Positions 28,906 to 39,193 of a stretch of 64,000 nucleotides of DNA are shown piece by piece. The notes below the pieces were generated by a model. The model was not told where the DNA came from. It saw nothing but the letters and a program-made list of their open reading frames with translations, and searched no databases. The position numbers and the translations under genes are program-made. This DNA is from Pseudomonas salomonii (GTDB lineage: Bacteria > Pseudomonadota > Gammaproteobacteria > Pseudomonadales > Pseudomonadaceae): the NCBI RefSeq assembly GCF_900107155.1, contig NZ_FNOX01000001.1, forward strand, positions 62,001-126,000, in the 5' to 3' direction. Every line of letters starts with the position of its first letter. The stretch's first letter is position 1.

Positions 28906-29823
28906 ATGGTCGACAAACTGACGCATCTGAAACAGCTGGAGGCGGAAAGCATCCACATCATCCGCGAGGTCGCCGCCGAGTTCGACAACCCGGTGATGCT
29001 CTACTCGATCGGTAAAGACTCCGCCGTGATGCTGCATCTGGCGCGCAAGGCCTTCTTCCCGGGCAAATTGCCGTTCCCGGTGATGCACGTCGACACCCGC
29101 TGGAAATTCCAGGAGATGTACAAGTTCCGCGACAAAATGGTCGAAGAGCTGGGCCTGGACCTGATCACCCACATCAACCCCGATGGCGTGGCGCAGAACA
29201 TCAACCCGTTCACCCACGGCAGCGCCAAGCACACCGACATCATGAAGACCGAAGGCCTCAAGCAGGCCTTGGACAAGCATGGTTTCGACGCAGCCTTCGG
29301 TGGTGCCCGTCGCGATGAAGAGAAATCCCGCGCCAAAGAGCGCGTGTACTCGTTCCGCGACAGCAAACACCGCTGGGACCCGAAGAACCAGCGCCCGGAG
29401 CTGTGGAACGTCTACAACGGCAACGTCAACAAGGGTGAGTCGATCCGTGTGTTCCCGCTGTCCAACTGGACCGAGCTGGACATCTGGCAGTACATCTACC
29501 TTGAAGGCATCCCGATTGTGCCGCTGTACTTCGCCGCCGAACGCGATGTGATCGAGAAGAACGGCACGTTGATCATGATCGACGACGACCGCATCCTCGA
29601 GCACTTGTCCGACGAAGACAAAGCCCGAATCGTCAAAAAGAAAGTACGTTTCCGTACCCTTGGCTGCTACCCGTTGACGGGCGCGGTGGAGTCCGAAGCC
29701 GAGACGCTGACGGACATCATTCAGGAAATGCTCCTGACGCGAACTTCCGAGCGCCAGGGCCGGGTCATCGACCACGATGGCGCAGGCTCCATGGAAGATA
29801 AAAAACGTCAAGGCTATTTCTAA
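28906..29823 (+). CDS. cysD: Sulfate adenylyltransferase small subunit
   Basis: With CysN it makes adenosine 5'-phosphosulfate from ATP and sulfate. The 305-residue PAPS-reductase/ATP-PPase-family protein has the PP-loop in [19 protein letters not shown], the nucleotide-contacting [16 protein letters not shown] and the C-terminal [13 protein letters not shown]. It lies nine bases before cysNC, forming the sulfate-activation operon. Length and motifs are fully typical. Confidence 0.98.
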   Translation: MVDKLTHLKQLEAESIHIIREVAAEFDNPVMLYSIGKDSAVMLHLARKAFFPGKLPFPVMHVDTRWKFQEMYKFRDKMVEELGLDLITHINPDGVAQNINPFTHGSAKHTDIMKTEGLKQALDKHGFDAAFGGARRDEEKSRAKERVYSFRDSKHRWDPKNQRPELWNVYNGNVNKGESIRVFPLSNWTELDIWQYIYLEGIPIVPLYFAAERDVIEKNGTLIMIDDDRILEHLSDEDKARIVKKKVRFRTLGCYPLTGAVESEAETLTDIIQEMLLTRTSERQGRVIDHDGAGSMEDKKRQGYF

Positions 29824-29832
29824 GGGGCTGTC

Positions 29833-31731
29833 ATGTCGCACGTATCTGATTTGATCAGCGAGGACATCCTCGCCTACCTGGGCCAGCACGAGCGCAAAGA
29901 GATGTTGCGCTTCCTGACCTGCGGCAACGTCGACGACGGCAAGAGCACCCTGATCGGGCGCCTGCTGCACGACTCCAAGATGATCTACGAAGATCACCTG
30001 GAAGCCATTACCCGTGATTCGAAAAAATCCGGCACCACCGGCGATGATATCGACCTGGCCTTGCTGGTCGACGGCCTGCAGGCCGAGCGTGAGCAGGGCA
30101 TCACCATCGATGTTGCCTACCGCTACTTCTCCACCGCCAAGCGCAAATTCATCATCGCCGACACCCCCGGCCATGAGCAGTACACCCGCAACATGGCCAC
30201 CGGTGCGTCCACCTGTGACCTGGCGATCATTCTGATCGACGCCCGCTACGGCGTGCAGACCCAGACCCGCCGCCACAGCTATATCGCCTCGTTGCTGGGC
30301 ATCAAGCACATCGTGATTGCCGTCAACAAGATGGACATCAATGGCTTCGACCAAAGCGTATTCGAGTCGATCAAGGCCGATTACCTGAAGTTCGCCGAAG
30401 GCATTGCGTTCAAACCGAGCACCATGGCGTTCGTGCCGATGTCGGCGCTCAAGGGCGACAACGTGGTGAACAAGAGCGAGCGTTCGCCCTGGTACACCGG
30501 CCAGTCGCTGATGGAGATTCTCGAAACCGTCGAGATCGCCAACGACCGCAACTACACCGACCTGCGTTTCCCGGTGCAGTACGTCAACCGTCCTAACCTG
30601 AACTTCCGTGGTTTCGCCGGCACCCTGGCCAGCGGCATCGTGCACAAGGGCGATGAAGTGGTGGTGTTGCCGTCGGGCAAGAGCAGCCGCGTCAAATCCA
30701 TCGTCACCTTCGAAGGTGAGCTGGAACACGCAGGCCCAGGCCAGGCCGTGACCCTGACCATGGAAGACGAGATCGACATCTCCCGTGGCGACCTGCTGGT
30801 GCATGCCGACAACGTGCCGCAAGTCACCGACGCTTTCGACGCCATGCTGGTGTGGATGGCCGAAGAGCCGATGCTGCCGGGCAAGAAATACGACATCAAG
30901 CGCGCCACCAGCTACGTGCCGGGTTCGATCACCAGCATCGTGCACCGCGTGGACGTGAACACCCTGGCCGAAGGCCCGGCAAGTTCGCTGCAACTGAACG
31001 AGATTGGCCGGGTCAAGGTCAGCCTCGACGCCGCCATTGCGTTGGATGGCTATGACAGCAACCGCACCACCGGTGCGTTTATCGTCATCGACCGTTTGAC
31101 CAACGGCACCGTGGCTGCGGGCATGATCATCGCGCCGCCGGTGGGCCATGGTGGCACTGCGCAACACGGCAACCTCGCCCATGTAGCCACCGAAGAACGC
31201 GCCCTGCGCTTCGGCCAGCAACCGGCCACCGTGTTGTTCAGCGGCCTGTCCGGCGCCGGCAAAAGCACCTTGGCCTATGCAGTTGAGCGCAAGCTGTTCG
31301 ACATGGGCCGTGCGGTGTTCGTACTGGATGGCCAGAACCTGCGCCACGACCTGAACAAGGGCTTGCCGCAGGACCGCGCCGGGCGTACTGAAAACTGGCG
31401 CCGTGCTGCTCACGTGGCGCGTCAGTTCAACGAAGCGGGGCTGTTGACCCTGGCCGCGTTTGTGGCGCCGGATGCCGAAGGCCGTGAACAGGCCAAGTCG
31501 TTGATCGGCAGCGACCGCTTGCTCACCGTTTACGTGCAAGCCTCGCCGCTGGTGTGCGCCGAACGTGATCCGCAGGGCCTGTACGCAGCGGGTGGGGATA
31601 ACATCCCTGGCGAGTCTTTCCCGTACGACGTGCCGTTGAATGCCGACTTGGTGATCGACACCCAGGCCACGTCGCTGGAAGACAGCGTCAAGCAAGTGCT
31701 GGAGCTGTTGCGTCAGCGCGGCGCGATCTAA
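29833..31731 (+). CDS. cysNC: Bifunctional sulfate adenylyltransferase subunit 1/APS kinase
   Basis: A 632-residue fusion. The N-terminal CysN part is an EF-Tu-like GTPase (P-loop GNVDDGKST at residues 31-39, [12 protein letters not shown]) that drives ATP sulfurylase. The C-terminal CysC part (from about residue 455) is APS kinase with P-loop GLSGAGKST near residue 473, making PAPS. The fusion is the usual form in pseudomonads. It follows cysD closely and ends before a strong terminator. Confidence 0.98.
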   Translation: MSHVSDLISEDILAYLGQHERKEMLRFLTCGNVDDGKSTLIGRLLHDSKMIYEDHLEAITRDSKKSGTTGDDIDLALLVDGLQAEREQGITIDVAYRYFSTAKRKFIIADTPGHEQYTRNMATGASTCDLAIILIDARYGVQTQTRRHSYIASLLGIKHIVIAVNKMDINGFDQSVFESIKADYLKFAEGIAFKPSTMAFVPMSALKGDNVVNKSERSPWYTGQSLMEILETVEIANDRNYTDLRFPVQYVNRPNLNFRGFAGTLASGIVHKGDEVVVLPSGKSSRVKSIVTFEGELEHAGPGQAVTLTMEDEIDISRGDLLVHADNVPQVTDAFDAMLVWMAEEPMLPGKKYDIKRATSYVPGSITSIVHRVDVNTLAEGPASSLQLNEIGRVKVSLDAAIALDGYDSNRTTGAFIVIDRLTNGTVAAGMIIAPPVGHGGTAQHGNLAHVATEERALRFGQQPATVLFSGLSGAGKSTLAYAVERKLFDMGRAVFVLDGQNLRHDLNKGLPQDRAGRTENWRRAAHVARQFNEAGLLTLAAFVAPDAEGREQAKSLIGSDRLLTVYVQASPLVCAERDPQGLYAAGGDNIPGESFPYDVPLNADLVIDTQATSLEDSVKQVLELLRQRGAI

Positions 31732-31744
31732 ACCTCGCCGCCGC

Positions 31745-31784
31745 AAAAAAGCCCGCTACCGATGATTCGGTGGCGGGCTTTTTC
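31745..31784 (+). terminator. Rho-independent terminator after cysNC
   Basis: GCCCGC-rich inverted repeat (31751-31778) with a TTTTT tail to 31784 and A-run on the other side, so it may work in both directions. Confidence 0.9.
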
Positions 31785-31809
31785 ATGGACTCTTGAAACT
31801 ACTCGGTCA

Positions 31810-31902
31810 AATGTGCGAGCGGGCTTGCTCGCGAAAGCGGAGTGTCAGTCAATACATGTGTGGCTGAACCACCGTATTCGCGAGCAAGCCCGCTTCCACA
31901 TT
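31810..31902. repeat. REP doublet (REPIN), slightly diverged
   Basis: Inverted units with arm changes (AATGTGCGAGCGGG at one end, CGCTTCCACATT at the other) compared with the other copies. It ends four bases before the stop of the acyltransferase gene, closer than any other copy. Confidence 0.9.
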
Positions 31903-31906
31903 TTGA

Positions 31907-32806
31907 TCACTTGTTATCCGGGAAGTCTGTGTGCAGTTTGGCCAGCAGTTGGTCTTTGTCTTCCCACAGCTGGTTAATCCACCCCTGGAACGCCAACCGA
32001 TACTCCCCATCCTGCTCATAATTCTTGCCGATAAACCCGGCCGGAATCTGCACTTCTTCAAAGTGCACCACCACGTCCTTCACATTCCCGCACAACAAAT
32101 CCCAATACCCTGGGCGTCCGGCCGGGTAGTGGATGGTCACGTTCACCAATGACTTGAGCTGCTCGCCCATGGCATCCAGCACAAACGCAATGCCACCGGC
32201 CTTGGGCTTGAGCAGGTAACGGAACGGCGATTTCTGTTGTGCATGCTTGCCTGGCGTAAACCGCGTGCCCTCGGCAAAGTTGAAAATACCCACAGGGTTG
32301 TCGCGAAACTTCGCACAGGTCTTGCGCGTGGTTTCCAGGTCCTTGCCTTTCTTCTCCGGGTGCTTCTCCAGGTACGCCTTGGTGTAGCGCTTCATGAACG
32401 GGAAGCCCAGCGCCCACCAGGCCAGGCCGATCACCGGCACCCAGATCAGTTCTTGTTTGAGGAAGAACTTCAGCGGGCGAATGCGCCGGTTGAGTACGTA
32501 TTGCAGCACCATGATGTCGACCCAGCTCTGGTGGTTGCTGGTCACCAGATACGAGTGCTGGTAGTCCAGGCCTTCAAGGCCCTTCAGGTGCCAGCGCGTG
32601 CGCCGCACCAGGTTCATCCAGCCCTTGTTATTCGTCACCCAGGCTTCATGAGTGTGGTTCATCAGCCATTCGCTGAAGCGTTTGGCAAATGGCAGCGCCT
32701 TGAACAGCGCGACGATAAACAGGAACGAACACAGGAGGATCGTGTTCAGCGCCAACAACAAGGACGCGATGACCCCGCGCACGGCGGCAGGTAGAAAATC
32801 CAGCAT
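31907..32806 (-). CDS. PlsC-like acyltransferase (YihG family)
   Basis: A 299-residue membrane-bound 1-acylglycerol-3-phosphate-type acyltransferase. It has an N-terminal hydrophobic segment (about residues 10-40), the catalytic HX4D box in SNHQSWVD, and downstream KQELIWVPVIGLAWW and FAEGTRFTPGKH, the family's blocks II and III. Likely transfers acyl chains to lysophosphatidate; specificity is not visible. It begins immediately upstream of the pta stop, so the two may be coupled, although their functions seem unrelated. Confidence 0.92.
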   Translation of the reverse strand: MLDFLPAAVRGVIASLLLALNTILLCSFLFIVALFKALPFAKRFSEWLMNHTHEAWVTNNKGWMNLVRRTRWHLKGLEGLDYQHSYLVTSNHQSWVDIMVLQYVLNRRIRPLKFFLKQELIWVPVIGLAWWALGFPFMKRYTKAYLEKHPEKKGKDLETTRKTCAKFRDNPVGIFNFAEGTRFTPGKHAQQKSPFRYLLKPKAGGIAFVLDAMGEQLKSLVNVTIHYPAGRPGYWDLLCGNVKDVVVHFEEVQIPAGFIGKNYEQDGEYRLAFQGWINQLWEDKDQLLAKLHTDFPDNK

Positions 32807-34906
32807 TTAGATATCCATAGGTCGGTTGGCGGCTTGGATCGCCGTCAGGGCGATGGTGTACACGATGTCGTCCACTTGTGCGCCGCGCGGCAGGTCGTTC
32901 ACTGGTTTGCGCAGGCCTTGCAGCATTGGCCCCAGGCTCACGCAATCGGCGCTGCGTTGCACGGCCTTGTGCGTGGTGTTGCCGGTGTTCAGGTCCGGGA
33001 ACACAAACACCGTGGCCTTGCCGGCGACCTGGCTGTTGGGCGCCAACTGCCTTGCCACGGTTTCATTGGCGGCGGCATCGTACTGCAATGGGCCGTCGAT
33101 CAGCAGCGAGCTTTGCTGTTCGTGGGCGAGCAGGGTGGCTTCGCGGACTTTTTCGACTTCTTCGCCGCTGGCCGAATCACCGCTGGAATAGCTGATCATC
33201 GCCACCCGTGGCGTAATGCCGAACGCGGCGGCGGAGTCGGCACTTTGCAGGGCGATTTCCGCCAGCTCCACGGCGCTGGGGTGCGGATTCATCACGCAGT
33301 CGCCGTATACCAGCACCTGCTCGGGGAACAGCATGAAGAACACCGACGACACCAAGGTGCAGCCCGGCGCCGTTTTGATCAGCTGCAGGGCAGGGCGGAT
33401 AGTGTTGGCGGTGGAGTGGATCACCCCGGAGACCAGGCCGTCCACTTCGTCCAGTGCGAGCATCATGGTGGCGATCACCACCGTGTCTTCCAATTGTTGC
33501 TCGGCCATCGGCGCGTTGAGGCTCTTGCTCTTGCGCAGCGCGACCATTGGCTCGACGTAGCGTTGGCGAATCAGGTCCGGGTCGAGAATCTCCAGGCCTT
33601 CGGGCAGTTCGATGCCGTGGGCGCGGGCGACGGCTTCCACATCGGCAGGTTTGGCCAGTAGCACGCAGCGCGCAATGCCCCGGGCCTGGCAGATAGCGGC
33701 GGCCTGCACGGTCAACGGCTCGCTGCCTTCGGGCAACACGATGCGCTTGTTGGCGGCCTGGGCGCGCTGGATCAACTGATAGCGAAACACCGCCGGCGAC
33801 AGGCGCATTTCCCGTGGCGTGCCGCAGCGTTGGTGCAGCCAGCGCGCATCGAGGTGGCTGGCGACGAAATCGGTGATGATCTCCGCACGCTCGCGGTCAT
33901 CGATCGGGATTTCCTTGTTCAGGCTATTGAGCTGGTTCGCCGTGTCGTAGGAACCGGTACTTACCGACAACACCGGCAGCCCGGCCTGGAAGGCGCCACG
34001 GCACAAATCCATGATGCGCGGGTCGGGCAGGGTGTCGCTGGTCAGCAACAAACCGGCCAGGGGCACGCCGTTGATTGCGGCCAGGCTGACGGCGAGGATG
34101 ATGTCGTCACGGTCGCCCGGCGTTACCACCAGCACGCCCGGCTTGAGCAGCTCCACGGTATTACGCATGGTGCGCGCGCAAATGATGATCTTGGTCATGC
34201 GCCGGGTTTCGTAGTCGCCGGCGTTGAGGATCTGCGCGCCCATCAGGTCGGCCACGTCGCGGGTGCGCGGGGCGTTGAGTTCGGGCTGGTAAGGGATGCA
34301 GCCGAGCAGGCGGAAATCGCCGCTGCGCAGCAGGGGCGAGTGCTCCTTGAGGCGCGCCGAGAAGGCTTCCATGCTTTCGTCGGTGCGCACTTTGTTGAGG
34401 ATCACGCCCAGCACTTTCGGGTCTTTGGGGCCGCCGAACAGTTGGGCCTGCAATTCCACACGGCCCGAGAGCTCGGTGAGCACTTCGTTCTCCGGCGCCG
34501 ACACCAGGATCACTTCGGCGTCCAGGCTCTTGGCCAGGTGCAGGTTGACCCGCGCCGCATAGCTGGCGCTGCGGGTCGGCACCATGCCTTCGACGATCAG
34601 CACGTCCTTGCCTACGGCGGCCTGCTGGTACAGGGTGATGATTTCTTCGAGCAACTCGTCGAGCTGGCCGTCGCCGAGCATGCGCTCCACATGGGCCAGG
34701 CCCAAGGGGTGTGGTGGCTTCAGGCCGTGGGTGCGCGCCACCAGTTCGGTGGAGCGCTCGGGGCCGGTGTCGCCCGGATGTGGCTGGGCAATCGGTTTGA
34801 AGAAGCCGACTTTCAGCCCGGCCCGCTCAAGGGTACGCACCAGCCCAAGGCTGATGGAGGTCAGACCCACACCAAAATCGGTGGGCGCGATAAAAAAAGT
34901 CTGCAT
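32807..34906 (-). CDS. pta: Phosphate acetyltransferase, long form
   Basis: Interconverts acetyl-CoA and acetyl phosphate. The 699-residue protein is the three-part form: an N-terminal DRTGG/BioD-like P-loop-fold domain (TFFIAPTDFGVGLTS), a middle DRTGG domain (about residues 215-330), and a C-terminal catalytic PTA_PTB domain starting near LSPAVFRYQLIQRA and containing CVMNPHPSAVELAEI and MISYSSGDSA. The start at 34906 gives the conserved N terminus; the ribosome-binding site (AGAGAA) is weak. ackA is not adjacent. The acyltransferase gene abuts its 3' end. Confidence 0.96.
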   Translation of the reverse strand: MQTFFIAPTDFGVGLTSISLGLVRTLERAGLKVGFFKPIAQPHPGDTGPERSTELVARTHGLKPPHPLGLAHVERMLGDGQLDELLEEIITLYQQAAVGKDVLIVEGMVPTRSASYAARVNLHLAKSLDAEVILVSAPENEVLTELSGRVELQAQLFGGPKDPKVLGVILNKVRTDESMEAFSARLKEHSPLLRSGDFRLLGCIPYQPELNAPRTRDVADLMGAQILNAGDYETRRMTKIIICARTMRNTVELLKPGVLVVTPGDRDDIILAVSLAAINGVPLAGLLLTSDTLPDPRIMDLCRGAFQAGLPVLSVSTGSYDTANQLNSLNKEIPIDDRERAEIITDFVASHLDARWLHQRCGTPREMRLSPAVFRYQLIQRAQAANKRIVLPEGSEPLTVQAAAICQARGIARCVLLAKPADVEAVARAHGIELPEGLEILDPDLIRQRYVEPMVALRKSKSLNAPMAEQQLEDTVVIATMMLALDEVDGLVSGVIHSTANTIRPALQLIKTAPGCTLVSSVFFMLFPEQVLVYGDCVMNPHPSAVELAEIALQSADSAAAFGITPRVAMISYSSGDSASGEEVEKVREATLLAHEQQSSLLIDGPLQYDAAANETVARQLAPNSQVAGKATVFVFPDLNTGNTTHKAVQRSADCVSLGPMLQGLRKPVNDLPRGAQVDDIVYTIALTAIQAANRPMDI

Positions 34907-34985
34907 GCGAATTCTCTGGAGGTGCATGGCTTCGGTGGCGCTCTATGGCTGAGCGCCTACCGGGAATCAGGCACCAAGGTTATCG

Positions 34986-35276
34986 TTATTCAGGCGCTTG
35001 CGCACACCAGCCGCACGTAAAGGGTTGGCCTATTTTTTCAAGGCGTTGCGCAGCATCCAGTACCCAGGCGCGCGACTGCCATGGCGGCTGGTGGCGCAGG
35101 TGCTGGGTGTGGCCGCAGGACAGCTCGGCCACCCAGTGGCCGTCGCCGTCCTGGTGGAAGCCGAGGATGAAGGATGCCGTTGATCGGCTCCGTCTGTCCG
35201 GGTTCTGTTCGCTTTCGGGCAAATCCTTGTTTAGACTTGTCCGTTCTTCATTCTTATGCAAAAGGTCTCGCCCCAT
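34986..35276 (-). CDS. DUF3565 protein, start uncertain
   Basis: The C-terminal 60 residues (ILGFHQDGDGHWVAELSCGH through PFTCGWC) match DUF3565, a small family with paired Cys/His that may bind zinc. The first in-frame ATG is at 35276, overlapping the divergent slyD start, and has no ribosome-binding site. TTG codons at 35261 and 35222 are alternatives, and 35222 would give the usual compact size of about 78 residues. It lies downstream of slyD's promoter region on the other strand. Function unknown. Confidence 0.65.
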   Translation of the reverse strand: MGRDLLHKNEERTSLNKDLPESEQNPDRRSRSTASFILGFHQDGDGHWVAELSCGHTQHLRHQPPWQSRAWVLDAAQRLEKIGQPFTCGWCAQAPE

Positions 35277-35760
35277 GACGATCGCCGCTAACAAGGCTGT
35301 CTCCATCGACTATACCCTGACCAACGACGCTGGTGAGGTCATCGACAGCTCCGCCGGCGGCGCGCCGCTGGTCTACCTGCAAGGCGCAGGTAACATCATC
35401 CCGGGCCTGGAGAAGGCTCTGGAAGGCAAAAGCGTCGGTGACGAACTGACTGTCGCCGTAGAACCTGAAGATGCCTACGGCGAATACTCCGCCGAACTGG
35501 TCAGCACCCTGAGCCGCAGCATGTTCGAAGGTGTTGATGAGCTGGAAGTGGGCATGCAGTTCCACGCATCCGCCCCGGACGGCCAGATGCAGATCGTCAC
35601 CATCCGTGATCTGGACGGCGACGACGTGACTGTCGACGGCAACCACCCTCTGGCTGGCCAGCGCCTGAACTTCCAAGTGAAGATCGTTGCCATCCGCGAC
35701 GCATCCCAGGAAGAAGTGGCCCACGGCCACGTCCACGGTGAAGGCGGTCACCACCATTGA
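35275..35760 (+). CDS. slyD: FKBP-type peptidyl-prolyl isomerase SlyD
   Basis: Catalyses prolyl isomerisation and acts as a chaperone and nickel carrier. The 161-residue protein has the FKBP half-domains around an insert-in-flap domain (PEDAYGEYSAELVSTLSRSMF) and a His-rich C-terminal tail (HGHVHGEGGHHH). The tail is shorter than E. coli SlyD's metal-binding tail. ATG at 35275 is chosen because it gives the conserved MTIAANKAVSIDYTL. A strong terminator follows. A second FKBP gene occurs at 42.5 kb. Confidence 0.95.
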   Translation: MTIAANKAVSIDYTLTNDAGEVIDSSAGGAPLVYLQGAGNIIPGLEKALEGKSVGDELTVAVEPEDAYGEYSAELVSTLSRSMFEGVDELEVGMQFHASAPDGQMQIVTIRDLDGDDVTVDGNHPLAGQRLNFQVKIVAIRDASQEEVAHGHVHGEGGHHH

Positions 35761-35783
35761 TTGTGGTTTGATCAATAGGTAGC

Positions 35784-35819
35784 AAAAACGCCCCGACTGG
35801 TTCGGGGCGTTTTTTTTTT
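35784..35819 (+). terminator. Rho-independent terminator after slyD
   Basis: Inverted repeat ACGCCCCGA/TCGGGGCGT with a run of ten T, 28 bases after the slyD stop. Confidence 0.93.
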
Positions 35820-35845
35820 GCGCCTGAAAATACACCGCAGTTCAG

Positions 35846-35935
35846 GTGTGGGAGCGGGCTTGCCCGCGATGAGGGCGTGTCAGCCACCCTGTTCACCACT
35901 GACCCAGCGCGATCGCGGGCAAGCCCGCTCCCACA
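35846..35935. repeat. REP doublet (REPIN), GCCCGCGAT variant
   Basis: Inverted units with the head GTGTGGGAGCGGGCTTGCCC and matching complement. It differs from the other copies at the loop-side bases (TTGCCCGCGAT instead of TTGCTCGCGAA), so it belongs to a second subclass. It lies between two terminators of convergent genes. Confidence 0.92.
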
Positions 35936-35973
35936 TGTTGATCAGTGTGCACCCCTCGTTATTGAGCACAAAC

Positions 35974-36007
35974 AAAAATGCCCCGGACCTTTCGGTACGG
36001 GGCATTT
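35974..36007 (-). terminator. Rho-independent terminator after rpsT
   Basis: Inverted repeat AATGCCCCG/CGGGGCATT with a T run on the minus strand, 44 bases downstream of the rpsT stop. Confidence 0.9.
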
Positions 36008-36050
36008 CTTAACTGTTACGCAACCTGAGTTACGTGGCAGTTGTTACCAC

Positions 36051-36329
36051 TTAGGCTGCTGCAGCGACGTTCAGAGCCTTGATGTGGCCATTCAGGCGGC
36101 TCTTATGACGAGCGGCTTTGTTCTTGTGGATGATGCCTTTATCGGCCATACGGTCGATAACAGGCACAGCCAGAACGTAAGCAGCTTGAGCTTTTTCAGC
36201 GTCTTTGGTGTCGATGGCTTTAACTACATTCTTGATGTAGGTACGAACCATGGAACGCAGGCTGGCGTTGTGGCTGCGACGCTTCTCAGCCTGTTTTGCA
36301 CGTTTTTTGGCGGAAGGTGTGTTGGCCAC
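36051..36329 (-). CDS. rpsT: 30S ribosomal protein S20
   Basis: Binds 16S rRNA in the small subunit. The 92-residue, strongly basic, Ala-rich protein starts [18 protein letters not shown] and contains [23 protein letters not shown], both diagnostic. It is divergent from murJ, sharing about 250 bp that must hold both promoters. The rpsT/murJ-ribF-ileS arrangement is conserved. Confidence 0.98.
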   Translation of the reverse strand: MANTPSAKKRAKQAEKRRSHNASLRSMVRTYIKNVVKAIDTKDAEKAQAAYVLAVPVIDRMADKGIIHKNKAARHKSRLNGHIKALNVAAAA

Positions 36330-36582
36330 CGTCGAGCTCCTCGAAAGACTTTTTAGGAAATAGCAAACAAAATAGGCCGCGAATCATGCCGATGACTTGA
36401 TGGGTTGTCAAGGGCGGCTGATGCGAACTGCTGAGTGGTCGATCTGAAGAGGCGGGTGATTTATTTCCGGCGCTTGACCTGTAAACTCGCGAGCTTTGGC
36501 TCTGTGCTGTTGCAGGCGCGCAGTATCGCATAAGTGGGCGCTTTGTTCGCCTGCTCTTTATCTAAAGGCGCAAACTCTTTCA

Positions 36583-38121
36583 ATGAATCTGCTCAAATCG
36601 TTGGCTGCCGTCAGCTCTATCACAATGATCTCCCGGGTTTTGGGGTTTGTGCGTGACACCCTGCTGGCACGCATTTTCGGCGCCAGCATGGCCACGGATG
36701 CCTTCTTTATTGCCTTTAAACTGCCCAACCTGCTGCGGCGGATCTTCGCCGAGGGCGCATTTTCCCAGGCGTTCGTGCCGATCCTGGCCGAATACAAAAC
36801 CCAGCAGGGCGAAGAAGCGACCCGTACCTTTATTGCCTATGTCTCGGGCCTGCTGACCCTGGTACTGATGCTGGTAACCCTCGTCGGCATGCTCGGCGCG
36901 CCCTGGGTGATCTGGGCCACGGCGCCGGGTTTTGCCAATACCCCGGAAAAATTCGCGCTGACCACTGACCTGCTGCGCGTGACCTTTCCTTATATATTGC
37001 TGATCTCGCTGTCATCCCTGGCCGGGGCGATCCTCAATACCTGGAACCGTTTCTCGGTACCGGCCTTCGTGCCGACATTGCTGAACGTCAGCATGATTAT
37101 TTTTGCGCTGTTCCTGACGCCGTACTTCGATCCACCGGTCATGGCCCTGGGCTGGGCGGTGCTGGCCGGCGGCCTGGCGCAGCTGCTGTACCAACTGCCG
37201 CACCTGAAAAAAATCGGCATGCTGGTGCTGCCGCGCCTGAACCTCAAGGACACCGGCGTATGGCGCGTGATGCGCAATATGTTGCCGGCGATCCTGGGTG
37301 TGTCGGTGAGCCAGATTTCCCTGATCATCAACACCGCGTTCGCATCCTTGCTGGTGTCCGGTTCGGTCTCCTGGATGTACTACGCCGATCGCTTGATGGA
37401 GTTGCCGTCCGGCGTACTGGGTGTGGCCTTGGGCACAATCTTGCTGCCGACGCTGTCGCGCACCTATGCCAGCAAGGACCGCCAGGAGTACTCGCGCATC
37501 CTCGACTGGGGCCTGCGCCTGTGCTTTATGCTGGTGTTGCCGTGTTCCCTGGCCCTGGGCATTCTGGCTGAGCCGTTGACCGTGTCGTTGTTCCAATACG
37601 GCCAGTTCAGCGCGTTTGACGCATCAATGACCCAGCGCGCGCTGGTCGCCTACTCCGTCGGCCTGCTCGGCATTATCGTGATCAAAGTGCTGGCGCCGGG
37701 CTTCTACGCCCAGCAAAACATCCGCACGCCGGTCAAGATCGCAATCTTCACCTTGATCGTCACGCAACTGCTCAACCTGGTGTTTATCGGCCCGTTGGCC
37801 CATGCCGGCCTGGCCCTGGCCATCAGCGCGGGTGCCTGCATCAACGCAGGGCTGCTGTTTTATCAACTGCGCAAGCAGCAGATGTATCAGCCGCAGCCGG
37901 GCTGGGGCCTGTTTGCTCTCAAGCTGCTGGTGGCGGTGGCGATGATGTCGGCGGTGTTGTTGGGCCTGATGCGCTTCATGCCCGCCTGGGATCAAGGCCA
38001 TATGCTTGAACGCTTCATGCGCCTGGGTGTTCTGGTTGTTGCGGGTGTGGTGGTGTACTTCGGGATGTTGCTGCTGCAAGGCTTCCGTCTGCGTGATTTC
38101 AATCGAAAGTCGCTTGGCTAG
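36583..38121 (+). CDS. murJ: Lipid II flippase MurJ (MviN)
   Basis: Flips the peptidoglycan precursor lipid II across the inner membrane. The 512-residue protein has 14 predicted membrane segments of the MOP superfamily and starts [33 protein letters not shown]. It has conserved Arg in the first helices ([23 protein letters not shown]). The start at 36583 is chosen on this conserved N terminus; upstream in-frame codons are not conserved. ribF follows in the same direction. Confidence 0.97.
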   Translation: MNLLKSLAAVSSITMISRVLGFVRDTLLARIFGASMATDAFFIAFKLPNLLRRIFAEGAFSQAFVPILAEYKTQQGEEATRTFIAYVSGLLTLVLMLVTLVGMLGAPWVIWATAPGFANTPEKFALTTDLLRVTFPYILLISLSSLAGAILNTWNRFSVPAFVPTLLNVSMIIFALFLTPYFDPPVMALGWAVLAGGLAQLLYQLPHLKKIGMLVLPRLNLKDTGVWRVMRNMLPAILGVSVSQISLIINTAFASLLVSGSVSWMYYADRLMELPSGVLGVALGTILLPTLSRTYASKDRQEYSRILDWGLRLCFMLVLPCSLALGILAEPLTVSLFQYGQFSAFDASMTQRALVAYSVGLLGIIVIKVLAPGFYAQQNIRTPVKIAIFTLIVTQLLNLVFIGPLAHAGLALAISAGACINAGLLFYQLRKQQMYQPQPGWGLFALKLLVAVAMMSAVLLGLMRFMPAWDQGHMLERFMRLGVLVVAGVVVYFGMLLLQGFRLRDFNRKSLG

Positions 38122-38240
38122 AGACTTTGCCGTGATAAAACGGTTGTTTTATCGATTCGATCCATTTGGCCTGCGCTGTTGCCTGTCGTCCGGGGCTGGG
38201 TGTGGTTATAATCGACCACTTTATGAGCAAGAAGCGCGTT

Positions 38241-39179
38241 ATGCAGCTGGTTCGAGGTCTCCACAACCTGCGCCCCGAGCATCGGGGCTGCGTCGCCACT
38301 ATTGGCAACTTTGACGGTGTTCACCGTGGCCACCAGGCTATCCTGGGTCGGCTGCGTGAACGTGCGGTCGAGTTGGGCGTGCCCAGCTGCGTGGTGATTT
38401 TTGAGCCACAGCCGCGGGAATACTTTACTCCCGAGACGGCGCCGGCCCGCTTGGCCCGCCTGCGCGACAAGCTGCAACTGCTGGCTGAAGAGGGCGTTGA
38501 CCGTGTGCTGTGCCTGGCTTTCAACCAGCGCTTGCAGAGCCTCAGCGCCGCCGAGTTCGTCGACCGCATTCTGGTCGATGGCCTGGGCGTGCAGCACCTG
38601 GAGGTCGGCGACGACTTCCGTTTCGGCTGCGACCGCGTCGGCGATTTCGACTTCCTGCAACACGCCGGTGTGAATCAAGGTTTTACCGTCGAAGCCGCGC
38701 AAACCGTCGAACTGGACGGCCTGCGCGTGAGCAGTACCCAGGTGCGTAACGCCCTGGCGGCAGCCGACTTCGCCTTGGCCGAGCGTTTGCTCGGTCGCCC
38801 GTTCCGCATTGCCGGGCGGGTATTGCACGGCCAGAAGCTGGCGCGCCAACTGGGCACGCCAACCGCCAACGTGCAGCTCAAACGTCGTCGTGTGCCGCTC
38901 ACCGGGGTTTACCTGGTGAGTGTCGACATCGACGGCCAATCGTGGCCGGGAGTCGCCAACATAGGCGTCAGGCCCACGGTTGCAGGTGATGGCAAGGCCC
39001 ACCTGGAAGTTCACCTTTTGGATTTTGCCGGTGATTTGTATGACCGGCGTTTAACGGTGGTTTTCCACCAGAAGCTGCGTGAAGAGCAGCGTTTCGCCTC
39101 CCTTGAGGCGTTGAAAACGGCGATCAATGCGGATGTCGCCGCCGCCCGTGCACTAGCCGCACCTAGCGCCCATCGCTAA
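38241..39179 (+). CDS. ribF: Bifunctional riboflavin kinase/FAD synthetase
   Basis: Phosphorylates riboflavin to FMN and adenylates FMN to FAD. The 312-residue protein has an N-terminal nucleotidyltransferase domain (TIGNFDGVHRGHQAIL, with the GxHxGH-type motif) and a C-terminal flavokinase domain (RPTVAGDGKAHLEVHLLDF). The ATG at 38241 has AAGAAG upstream and gives the usual MQLVRGLHNLRP; an earlier in-frame ATG at 38223 is possible. It precedes ileS by 14 bases. Confidence 0.97.
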   Translation: MQLVRGLHNLRPEHRGCVATIGNFDGVHRGHQAILGRLRERAVELGVPSCVVIFEPQPREYFTPETAPARLARLRDKLQLLAEEGVDRVLCLAFNQRLQSLSAAEFVDRILVDGLGVQHLEVGDDFRFGCDRVGDFDFLQHAGVNQGFTVEAAQTVELDGLRVSSTQVRNALAAADFALAERLLGRPFRIAGRVLHGQKLARQLGTPTANVQLKRRRVPLTGVYLVSVDIDGQSWPGVANIGVRPTVAGDGKAHLEVHLLDFAGDLYDRRLTVVFHQKLREEQRFASLEALKTAINADVAAARALAAPSAHR

Positions 39180-39193
39180 CCGAAGAGCCTTAA

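Noticed and set aside
27937..31746. Very long minus-strand open frame (about 1270 codons) opposite the Nif3-like gene, cysD and cysNC
   Set aside because: It is a shadow of GC-rich coding DNA on the plus strand: no conserved motifs, no ribosome-binding site, and it crosses three well-identified genes.
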